Source: Kitasatospora sp. SUK 42 (lineage in GTDB: Bacteria; Actinomycetota; Actinomycetes; Streptomycetales; Streptomycetaceae). From it: 36,920 bases of DNA. The position numbers and the translations under genes are program-made. The DNA lies in contig NZ_LFMD02000007.1 in NCBI RefSeq assembly GCF_015776785.2, positions 1,150,875 through 1,187,794 on the forward strand, written 5' to 3'. Positions within the stretch are counted from its first letter, which is position 1. Every line of letters begins with the position of its first letter. Positions 31,222 through 36,920 of the stretch are shown here, piece by piece. The notes beneath the pieces were generated by a model. That model was given only the letters and a program-made list of their open reading frames with translations. It searched no databases and was not told the DNA's origin.

Positions 31222-31430
31222 CACGGCATCCCCCCCGTCTCCGTGACCGACCACGGGACGTCCCACATCGAGAGATCCCCCGCCTGCTCTCCGACGGGGT
31301 CGCCGAGGGCGTTCGCCCCCGCGGACAGCCCGGCGTAGAACGTGTCCCAGCTCTCGTACACGTCGACCCCCCTGACCCCCTGCTGGTTCTGCGGCCGAGA
31401 CCCCCGTGCCGGCCGCTCGAACTCCTGCAT
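31221..31430 (-). CDS. 69-residue acidic protein of unknown function, downstream of a sigma factor
   Basis: A 69-residue protein from ATG 31430, with AAAGGG about 7 nt upstream. The N-terminal third is polar and basic (MQEFERPARGSRPQNQQG). The rest is acidic, Gly-rich and aromatic: VDVYESWDTFYAGLSAGAN, then LSMWDVPWSVTETGG. There is no signal peptide, membrane segment or Cys. The size and leader/core-like asymmetry recall precursor peptides, but no modifying enzyme is nearby, so this is only a possibility. The next gene overlaps its stop. Confidence 0.65.
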   Translation of the reverse strand: MQEFERPARGSRPQNQQGVRGVDVYESWDTFYAGLSAGANALGDPVGEQAGDLSMWDVPWSVTETGGMP

Positions 31431-31450
31431 ACGTTTTCCCTTTCCGTGAC

Positions 31451-31491
31451 GGGGCCGGTGGTCTGGCGTTGCAGCGACCGCCACCGGCCCC
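31451..31491 (-). promoter_or_regulatory. Hairpin in the 5' leader of the 69-residue gene
   Basis: GGGGCCGGTGG (31451-31461) and CCACCGGCCCC (31481-31491) form a perfect 11-bp stem with a 19-nt loop, ending about 20 nt before the ATG at 31430. It may be a terminator, an attenuator or a 5' stabiliser. Confidence 0.55.
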
Positions 31492-31522
31492 CGAGGCTCC
31501 TCTTTGGCGCCCCGACCCGGGC

Positions 31523-31552
31523 CCGCGGGCCGGCCGGTCGGCCGGCCCGCGG
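31523..31552 (-). terminator. Terminator after the sigma factor gene
   Basis: CCGCGGGCCGGCC (31523-31535) and GGCCGGCCCGCGG (31540-31552) form a perfect 13-bp stem with a 4-nt loop, 19 nt after the sigma factor stop. Confidence 0.75.
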
Positions 31553-31571
31553 ACCCTAGACGCGGACCCAG

Positions 31572-32156
31572 TCAGTCGGCCTCCCGGCGCGGCAGCGGGA
31601 CGGGGGCCGTCCGCGCACGCTCGTTCGCCCGCTTCAGCTCGCGGGAGACGGTGGACGCGGAGATCCCGAGAGTCTCGGCGATCTCCGTCCCCTTCCAGAG
31701 CCAGATGTGGTGGAGTTCCCAGATCCTCGCCTGCCGCTGGTCGCCGATCGCCTTGTGGACGATCCGCAGCAGCTCCTCGAACTCCAGCCGGGCACCCGGA
31801 TCGTCGGGGCCGGGGTCCCGGGCCGTCGCGGGCCGGCTCCCCTCGGGGATCTCCGCGACCGGTTCCTCCCTGCGGGCAGCGGCCGACCTCCAGTGGTCGA
31901 TGGCCATCCGCCGCGCCACGGTGGTGGCGTAGGCGATCACCGGCCGGTGGAACACCGTCCCCTTGCGGACCTCGTTGATCACGACCATGCACGTCCTGGC
32001 CGCGATGTTCTCGGCCGTCTGCTCGTCGTGCGTCATCTCGCGGAGACTGGTCACCAGGCGCGGCAGGAGGTCACGGACGAGCTCCTCAAGATGCGCCTCG
32101 CTCATCGGCGCCGACGGGGACGAGCCATGAGCGCCCGCCCCTTCCGACTTCGCCAT
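31572..32156 (-). CDS. Sigma-70 family (ECF-like) RNA polymerase sigma factor
   Basis: A 194-residue protein. Region 2 includes VIAYATTVARRMAIDHWRSA (about 72-91), with the promoter-melting and -10 recognition helix. Region 4 is the helix-turn-helix ELHHIWLWKGTEIAETLGIS followed by STVSRELKRANERA. The linker (about 92-125) is Pro/Glu-rich. Length fits ECF factors. ATG 32156 has GGAAGGA 6 nt upstream. No classical zinc-binding anti-sigma gene lies next to it; two small coupled ORFs follow after hairpins. It is divergent from a 122-residue membrane protein gene. Confidence 0.87.
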   Translation of the reverse strand: MAKSEGAGAHGSSPSAPMSEAHLEELVRDLLPRLVTSLREMTHDEQTAENIAARTCMVVINEVRKGTVFHRPVIAYATTVARRMAIDHWRSAAARREEPVAEIPEGSRPATARDPGPDDPGARLEFEELLRIVHKAIGDQRQARIWELHHIWLWKGTEIAETLGISASTVSRELKRANERARTAPVPLPRREAD

Positions 32157-32309
32157 GGGCGTCCTTCCGTTGGACTTCGCGGGGGTGGTCCGATGCCATC
32201 CCTCACTCCCTTGACGATGCTGAACTCGCTTTCATTGCAGGGGCATCGGCCCGGACCGGAACGGAGCCGGGCGGTGGCAGCGCGACGGCCCCGGCCTCGT
32301 CGAGGAGGC

Positions 32310-32678
32310 ATGAAGCTCTCCATGGTTCCCCTCAGCGCACCGCACACCCTCTTCCTCGGCGAGGACGTGACGGGCTGGCGCACCGCGCTGCTGGCGGCGC
32401 TGCTGGCGGCCGTCGTCCTCGAAGTCACCACCGCCGTGTTCCGCGACGCCCTGATGGGCCTGCCGGGCCTCCTGCTGGCCGCACTCGTCGGCCCGCAGCT
32501 GACGGAACCCGCCCGGCTCCGCCTGTTGCCGTGGTGGCGCGCGGAGTTGTCGCAGCGGCTGGCCGCCGGGCCGCGCCGGTGGCGCCGGTACGTCGCCGCG
32601 CTGTGGTTCGTCCTGACGCTTGCCTGGAACGGCGCCCGGCACCGGGCCGCCTTCCTCGGCCTGCCACGCCGCCGATAG
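32310..32678 (+). CDS. Small multi-pass membrane protein
   Basis: A 122-residue protein. Hydrophobic stretches at about 25-43 (TALLAALLAAVVLEVTTAV), 50-61 and 95-107 suggest two or three helices, with basic RAELSQRLAAGPRRWRR between. AGGAGG lies just 1 nt before ATG 32310 and 13 nt before ATG 32322, so the start is uncertain. Family unknown. It is divergent from the sigma factor gene and followed by a 20-bp perfect hairpin. Confidence 0.6.
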   Translation: MKLSMVPLSAPHTLFLGEDVTGWRTALLAALLAAVVLEVTTAVFRDALMGLPGLLLAALVGPQLTEPARLRLLPWWRAELSQRLAAGPRRWRRYVAALWFVLTLAWNGARHRAAFLGLPRRR

Positions 32679-32699
32679 GACCCGCCGTAGCGGGCGATC

Positions 32700-32742
32700 G
32701 CGGGGAGTGGGAAGTCGGCGGGGCCGACTTCCCACTCCCCGC
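32700..32742. terminator. 20-bp perfect hairpin of the GGAGTGGGAAGTCGG family
   Basis: GCGGGGAGTGGGAAGTCGGC (32700-32719) and its exact complement (32723-32742) are separated by 3 nt. It lies 21 nt after the membrane protein stop. The arm shares a 15-nt core with hairpins at 14293-14337 and 35754-35798. Confidence 0.88.
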
Positions 32743-32960
32743 ATCCGTTCTCCCCGCCTCCGGGCCGGTGAGCCACCGCCAGGCATGGGCGACGGCCCCG
32801 ACGGCGGCGCACAGGGCCATCGCCATGAGGATCCGGCGCCGGGTCGCGCCGCCGGGCCTCGCACGGCCCTCACCGGCTGAAGGGCCGCCGCATCAACGGC
32901 AGTACGGCCGCGGGGTGGGACAGTGTGAACGGCACGGATATCCGGCTCGACTCACTCGAC

Positions 32961-33242
32961 TCAGAGGACGAAGTAGCTCGCTCCGAAGGTCTGCTTGAAC
33001 GAGTCGGGGCCGACCTCCGCCGTCACCGGGCCCTGGCAGTTCGCCGCGGCATGCACCAGGACCGTCGAGTCCGTGAAGTTCTCGATGAACACCGGCGACG
33101 AGGTCGCGTAGCAACCCCGCGGCGGGTTCTCGTGGAGCACGCCGTTGACCACCAGGGAGCCGGTCGCGGCCTGGGCGGGGACTGCGAGGGCGAGCACGCC
33201 GGCGACGGCGAGCAGGCCAACCCCCGTGAGACGACGACGCAT
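32961..33242 (-). CDS. Small secreted protein
   Basis: A 93-residue precursor. A clear signal peptide (MRRRLTGVGLLAVAGVLALA, then VPAQA) ends at about residue 25 after Ala-Gln-Ala. The mature part of about 68 residues has two Cys (in PPRGCYATS and AANCQGP) that may form a disulfide, and otherwise looks beta-rich: GSLVVNGVLHENPP and SPVFIENFTDSTVLVHAA. The ATG has AAGGGAG about 7 nt upstream. Function unknown; small secreted proteins of this kind are common in streptomycetes. Confidence 0.83.
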   Translation of the reverse strand: MRRRLTGVGLLAVAGVLALAVPAQAATGSLVVNGVLHENPPRGCYATSSPVFIENFTDSTVLVHAAANCQGPVTAEVGPDSFKQTFGASYFVL

Positions 33243-33432
33243 GGCTGTTCTCCCTTCCGAGGGCGCGCACGTGGGGTGCGGCGCCTCCTCGGGGCCTGGA
33301 TTCCCCTCGCGGGCCATCCGATTCGAAGCGGGCACCGCGATCCCTCGATCCGGCGATGGCACGCCTCGCCCGCGCGCCCCCGTCGTCCTCGGCGCACAAC
33401 CCTCGTGCCTGAAGGGCCGCCTCCGCCGGGCG

Positions 33433-34344
33433 CTACGCTCCCGCCGCATCCTGCGCGAGGAGGCGTTGGAGGGTGGTGGCGCCCAGGTGGCTCGCCTCGG
33501 GGTTGCTCTCCCGGTAGTACCAGACCAACCCCATCGCCTGGACGAAGGCCCAGGCCTGGCCGCGCCGCCACTGGAGGTCGTCGCAGCCGAGTTCCTCGCG
33601 GAGCCGCTCCCGGGGGCCGTCGGCCAGCAGGTGCCAGGCTCCGACGAGGTCGAGGGCCGGATCGGCGGGGCCGAAGCCGCCGACGTCGAGCACGCCCGCG
33701 AGCCGGCCGTCCGCGACGAGCACGTTGGCCGGGATCAGGTCGCCGTGGCTCATCACGTCCGGGGTCCGGCCGCGCGGCAGCTGCCGCAGCTCCGCCCACA
33801 TCCGCCGCAGCCGCGGGACGTCGAGGAGGCCCTCGCTGTTGGCGAAGCAGGTCTCCATCCACGCGTCGTGGACGGTCAGGTCCTCCCCGCCCCGGCCGTT
33901 CCCGCCGAACACCCGGCCGCGCGTGTCGATCGCGCGCATCCCGCGGATGAACTCGGCGAGGTCCTGGGCGAATCCGACCGAGTCGGCCGGTTCGACGGGC
34001 GTGGCGACCACGCCGGGGATCCAGGTCTGCACGGACCAGGGCAGCGGGTAGCCCCGGCCGGGCGCGCCGATCGCGACCGGCGCCGGTGTGGCGAACCGCG
34101 TACGCCCGGACAGTTCCCGGGCCGCCTCCGCCTCGCGTTCGAGCAGCCGTCGGGTCTCCTCCACCGCCGCAGACTCGATCGGGAACCGCGCCGTGAGGCC
34201 GTCGCCGATCCGGAAGATGGCGTTGACCGTCCCCTGCGACGCGAGCGCCCGGACCGGCAGGTCGGCCCACTCGGGGAACTGGTCGCGAACCAGCTCGCAC
34301 ACGGTGGCCGGGAGGATTGTCAGCTGGTCTTCGTGCATGCGCAT
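33433..34344 (-). CDS. Aminoglycoside phosphotransferase-family kinase (APH-like)
   Basis: A 303-residue kinase-fold protein. The Brenner motif VMSHGDLIPANVLVADG (catalytic Asp and Asn) and LDVGGFGPADPALDLVGAW (metal-binding Asp) are present; the N-lobe runs from VRALASQGTVNAIFRIGDGL. The family includes antibiotic kinases and many metabolic kinases, and similarity alone does not show resistance. ATG 34344 is chosen over a TTG 12 codons upstream; an ATG two codons later also fits, and none has a good ribosome-binding site. It precedes the secreted protein gene on the same strand by 190 nt. Confidence 0.88.
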   Translation of the reverse strand: MRMHEDQLTILPATVCELVRDQFPEWADLPVRALASQGTVNAIFRIGDGLTARFPIESAAVEETRRLLEREAEAARELSGRTRFATPAPVAIGAPGRGYPLPWSVQTWIPGVVATPVEPADSVGFAQDLAEFIRGMRAIDTRGRVFGGNGRGGEDLTVHDAWMETCFANSEGLLDVPRLRRMWAELRQLPRGRTPDVMSHGDLIPANVLVADGRLAGVLDVGGFGPADPALDLVGAWHLLADGPRERLREELGCDDLQWRRGQAWAFVQAMGLVWYYRESNPEASHLGATTLQRLLAQDAAGA

Positions 34345-34432
34345 CACAGGAGGCTGCCACGCGGCGATCACCGGCCACAAACGGTTTTTCCCGCCCGCAC
34401 AGACGGCCCGCGCGACCAGGCTCGCCTACGAG

Positions 34433-34462
34433 GGGCCGTACTCCTCCCGTACGGTACGGCCC
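34433..34462 (-). terminator. Hairpin after the 118-residue gene
   Basis: GGGCCGTAC (34433-34441) and GTACGGCCC (34454-34462) pair perfectly around a 12-nt loop, right after the stop at 34464-34466. A T-run lies nearby at 34385-34389 on the plus strand. Confidence 0.6.
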
Positions 34463-34463
34463 G

Positions 34464-34820
34464 TCACCTCGTCCGCGACGGGGACGCCGCCCCCGCCCGC
34501 TCGGCGGCCTGGACCTCCCTCACCACGGCCTTCAGGGCCGCCGCGAACTCCCCGTCCTTCCGCGCCGAGTTGTTCAGGCTGAGCGCCAGCCACTGGCGGG
34601 TGTCGTCCGAGAGGGACGCCTGCCCCTCACCGGCCTCCTCCTCGACCTGCGCCAGCGCCGGGTCCTGCCCGAGCTTGCGGCTCACCAGCCCGTGCAGGCG
34701 GTCCATACCGGCCTCCAGGGCCCGGTCGACCTCGCCGCTCGTCCGGCCCGCGACCAGCCGCGCCTTCCGCACCTCCCACGCGAAGACGTACCCCACCGAG
34801 AGCTCCACGCCAGGAAACAC
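34464..34820 (-). CDS. Helical protein of unknown function
   Basis: A 118-residue protein. FPGVELSVGYVFAWEVRKAR at the start is followed by mostly helical sequence: EVDRALEAGMDRLHGLVSRK, DDTRQWLALSLNNSARKDGE and a final helix. It resembles the N-terminal or middle part of larger streptomycete proteins of unknown role, but with GTG 34820 and the strong GGAGGGGAGGGG site about 5 nt upstream it looks like a complete small gene. No signal or membrane segment. It is divergent from the cyclase-family gene. Confidence 0.7.
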   Translation of the reverse strand: MFPGVELSVGYVFAWEVRKARLVAGRTSGEVDRALEAGMDRLHGLVSRKLGQDPALAQVEEEAGEGQASLSDDTRQWLALSLNNSARKDGEFAAALKAVVREVQAAERAGAASPSRTR

Positions 34821-34900
34821 CGCGCCCCTCCCCTCCGAACCGCACCCGATCCCCCTCCGCAACCGGCCGCACGAACCGGCGGGTTGCCGAAGACCCTGGA

Positions 34901-34927
34901 CAACGACCAATCAACGCAAGGTCGTTG
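34901..34927. promoter_or_regulatory. Dyad in the divergent region before the cyclase gene
   Basis: CAACGACC (34901-34908) and GGTCGTTG (34920-34927) are perfect 8-bp inverted halves separated by 11 nt in a locally AT-richer stretch. This could be an operator or an mRNA hairpin. Confidence 0.5.
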
Positions 34928-35008
34928 AACAACAGGAGAAGAGAAGGCGACGGGAGCACCGCGTACGGCTTCAGAAATCCCCAATTGTCCTCCGGCGAGG
35001 ACTCACTG

Positions 35009-35749
35009 ATGATCGTAGGCATGGAGACGGAGAACACGAAGAACGCGAACCACCGCACCGGCGGGGCGGCCCGACGGGTCGTCGAGCTGAGCCACCCGAT
35101 CCGGCACGGCATGGTCACCTACCCGGGCCTGCCCGCGCCCGAGATCAGCGTGCACCTCTCGCGGGAGGCCTCGCGCGACCACTACTCCCCCGGCACCGAG
35201 TTCCACATCGGCCGGATCTCGATGGTCGCGAACACCGGCACCTACCTGGACTCCCCGTTCCACCGCTTCGGCGACGGGCCGGACCTGGCGGGGCTGCCCC
35301 TCGACGGGCTGGTCGACCTGGACGGCCTGGTGGTGCGGACCGTCGACGCGCAGGACCGCGCCGTCGACCGGGACGCACTGCTGCCGCACCCGGTCACCGG
35401 CCGGGCGGTGCTGATCCACACCGGCTGGTCCCGGCACTGGGGCACCGACCGCTACGGCGCGGGCGGCCACCCCTTCCTCACCGCGCGGGGCGCCGCCTGG
35501 CTCGCCGAGCAGCGGCCCGCGCTCGTGGGCATCGACTCGCTGAACATCGACGACACCGACGACCTGGCCCGCTCCGCCCACACCACCCTGCTGGCCGCGG
35601 GCATCCCCGTCGTGGAGCACATGCGCGGCCTGGAGCAACTGCCCCTGGACGGCTTCCGCTTCCACGCCGCGCCCCCGGCCGTGGAGGGCATGGGCACCTT
35701 CCCCGTCCGCGCCTACGCGGTGCTCCCCGGCGGGGAGCACCAGCGGTAG
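35009..35749 (+). CDS. Cyclase-family metal-dependent hydrolase (kynurenine formamidase-like)
   Basis: A 246-residue protein. VVELSHPIRHGMVTYPGLPA is the typical N-terminus, and NTGTYLDSPFHRFGDGPDL replaces the usual HxGTHxDxPxH metal motif: the first two His are Asn and Tyr, while Asp and the last His remain. HTGWSRHWGT and VGIDSLNIDD continue the fold. Members hydrolyse N-formyl or cyclic amides; with this variant motif the activity could be altered. ATG 35009 has GAGG about 8 nt upstream; an ATG four codons later also fits. It ends in a 20-bp hairpin. Confidence 0.9.
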   Translation: MIVGMETENTKNANHRTGGAARRVVELSHPIRHGMVTYPGLPAPEISVHLSREASRDHYSPGTEFHIGRISMVANTGTYLDSPFHRFGDGPDLAGLPLDGLVDLDGLVVRTVDAQDRAVDRDALLPHPVTGRAVLIHTGWSRHWGTDRYGAGGHPFLTARGAAWLAEQRPALVGIDSLNIDDTDDLARSAHTTLLAAGIPVVEHMRGLEQLPLDGFRFHAAPPAVEGMGTFPVRAYAVLPGGEHQR

Positions 35750-35753
35750 CGCA

Positions 35754-35798
35754 AAGGGGGAGCGGGAGGTCGGCGGATCCGACTTCCCGCTCCCCCTT
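35754..35798. terminator. Bidirectional hairpin, third member of the family
   Basis: Arms 35754-35773 and 35779-35798 pair over 20 positions, one of them a G-U, around a 5-nt loop. The core is GGAGCGGGAAGTCGG in one orientation. It is 4 nt after the cyclase stop and 15 nt before the opposing stop. Confidence 0.85.
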
Positions 35799-35813
35799 CT
35801 GCGTGGTGGGTGG

Positions 35814-36920
35814 TCAGCTGGTCGGGCGGGTGGCCGGCAGGGAGGCCGAGCCGGTGAGGAGGGGCCATTCCTTGTGGAACGGCGGCAGCGGGAGCTTGCT
35901 CTCGAAGAGCGGGGTGCCGAAGATCTTCAGGTGGCCGCTGAGGGCGCCGTTCACGTCGATGCCGCCGACCAGGGCCCAACTGCCCTGGACCTGCGGCCCG
36001 TTGCCGGGGAGGTCGACGGCGAGGGAGCCCTCGGCCCTGGCGCTCAGATAGGGGGCGACGGTGGTCTCGACGCCGATGGTGTCGTAGAGACCGACGTTGG
36101 CCTCGACACCCAGGGCGGCCCGCACGGACGCCTTGCCGTTGAGGCGGACGTGGACCGGGGAGATCTTGGTGTCGGCGCTGGTGGCGGAGGCCCAGCCCTT
36201 GCCACCGGTGTAGTCGGCGTGGACGGCCCAGGTGCCGGTGGCGTCCTGCTCGGTCTCCAGGTGCACCTGGCCGTCGGCACTGACCTCCAGGTAGCAGGTG
36301 AGGCCCAGGTTGACCACCACGGGCAGGCCCGCGACGGTCAGCACCGGGTTGGCCTGCAGCCTGGCGAAGGGCACCCGGATCGGCGCCGCACCGGTGTTGC
36401 GGGCGACGTCGCCGGCGACCTTCCAGTGCGCGTCGGCACCCAGGTCGAAGCCGATCGAGGCGGTGCGCGGGCTGGTGCCCGCCGCGCCGTGGTAGGCGAA
36501 GTGGACGGCCGGGTGGAGCTGGAGGGAGCCGGAGGCGTCCAGGCTCGCGCCCTCGGGGAGCGGGATGGGGGCCTTGACGTCCACCTCCAGGGTGCCGGAC
36601 GCGTCGGCCTTGACGCCGTTGCCGTCGGCGCCGACGGTCGCCTTGAGGTCCTTGACCAGCGGCGTCACCTTGATGCCGTGCACGTCGACCGGGACCTGTC
36701 CGTCCGCCTCGGTGCCGCCGAGGAGTTCGGCGAGGGTGGCCGGGCGGGTGGTGAGGTTGAGGGTGCCGCCCGCGCCGGGCTGGACGCCGGTGATGGCGAC
36801 CAGCGCGCCCTGCGGCGCGGCGGCGGTGGGCGGGCTGGCGATCAGCTGGCCGGGCTGGACGGCCGCGGCGGGGGCGGCGGGGGTGGCGGACGCCGACGCG
36901 GCCGGAGTGGCCGGAGCGGG
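35814..36920 (-). CDS. Large exported-looking protein, truncated by the window edge
   Basis: The last 368 residues of a protein whose start lies beyond 36920. The first 40 visible residues are Ala/Pro-rich (a linker likely after a signal peptide), then AITGVQPGAGGTLNLTTRPA and a long region of beta-strand-like repeats: LASLDASGSLQL-type, GVEANVGLYDTIGVETTV, ALVGGIDVNGALSGHLKIFG. The single Cys and abundant Gly/Ala/Val strands suggest a beta-sandwich or beta-roll surface protein. I do not recognise the family. It is convergent with the cyclase gene, with a hairpin between. Confidence 0.75.
   Translation of the reverse strand, partial: PAPATPAASASATPAAPAAAVQPGQLIASPPTAAAPQGALVAITGVQPGAGGTLNLTTRPATLAELLGGTEADGQVPVDVHGIKVTPLVKDLKATVGADGNGVKADASGTLEVDVKAPIPLPEGASLDASGSLQLHPAVHFAYHGAAGTSPRTASIGFDLGADAHWKVAGDVARNTGAAPIRVPFARLQANPVLTVAGLPVVVNLGLTCYLEVSADGQVHLETEQDATGTWAVHADYTGGKGWASATSADTKISPVHVRLNGKASVRAALGVEANVGLYDTIGVETTVAPYLSARAEGSLAVDLPGNGPQVQGSWALVGGIDVNGALSGHLKIFGTPLFESKLPLPPFHKEWPLLTGSASLPATRPTS

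Noticed and set aside
32425..32826. Minus-strand frame beginning MAMALCAAVGAVAHAWRWLT
   Set aside because: The first 20 residues look like a membrane helix, but there is no ribosome-binding site and the frame then runs through a perfect hairpin.
33433..34344. Aminoglycoside resistance gene
   Set aside because: Only the general kinase motifs are seen; the family is broad and no resistance-specific feature or cluster supports it.
1..36920. tRNA genes, CRISPR arrays, insertion sequences, prophage
   Set aside because: No cloverleaf with typical arms, no regular spacer-repeat array, and no transposase or integrase was found by reading both strands.

Overview
This is high-GC actinomycete DNA. The conservon, GlnII-era nitrogen genes, F420-type LLM oxidoreductase, many GTG starts, apparently leaderless promoters and strong G/C third-position bias all point to Streptomycetaceae (Streptomyces or Kitasatospora); the species cannot be read from the sequence. 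About 35 protein genes are supported. I saw no tRNA, CRISPR array, insertion sequence or prophage.

Layout. (1) 1-~450: what looks like the promoter/leader region of an rRNA operon that runs leftward out of the window. (2) 0.5-4.9 kb: an aquaporin, an NADP-dependent quinone-type oxidoreductase with a divergent LuxR-type regulator, a small tyrosine phosphatase and a small membrane protein. (3) 5.2-12.05 kb, minus strand: a urea-utilisation cluster in transcription order urea channel - ureA - CbiX-like protein with a His-rich tail - ureB - ureC - ureF - ureG - ureD. No ureE is present; the CbiX-like protein with 20 His in its last 49 residues sits where a nickel-storage protein would be useful. 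(4) 12.4-20 kb: two alpha/beta hydrolases, an LLM flavin oxidoreductase, a UGT-like glycosyltransferase, a nucleotidyltransferase, a frameshifted gene and an ABC exporter whose leader holds an Arg-rich 27-codon ORF and a terminator-like hairpin. (5) 20.3-22.9 kb: leuA behind a leucine leader peptide and attenuator, divergent from a FadR-type regulator. (6) 23.2-28.9 kb: a complete conservon (sensor ATPase, roadblock, DUF742, GTPase) followed by a FAD monooxygenase; the sensor gene appears to start at CTG. (7) 29-36.9 kb: a serine hydrolase, small membrane and secreted proteins, a GNAT, a sigma factor with two coupled small ORFs, an APH-type kinase, a cyclase-family hydrolase and, at the right edge, a partial exported protein.

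How it fits together. The urease block is a self-contained unit: urea enters through the UT channel, UreABC hydrolyses it, UreFGD deliver nickel, and the CbiX-like protein is a candidate nickel handler. The conservon is a G-protein-like signalling unit at the membrane. Two genes (leuA and the ABC exporter) carry leader ORFs followed by hairpins, suggesting translation-coupled attenuation. Several convergent gene pairs are separated by long perfect or near-perfect hairpins, three of which share a 15-nt core and form a dispersed family. Short-period tandem repeats (12, 18 and 24 bp) sit at the ends of ureF, ureD and leuA.
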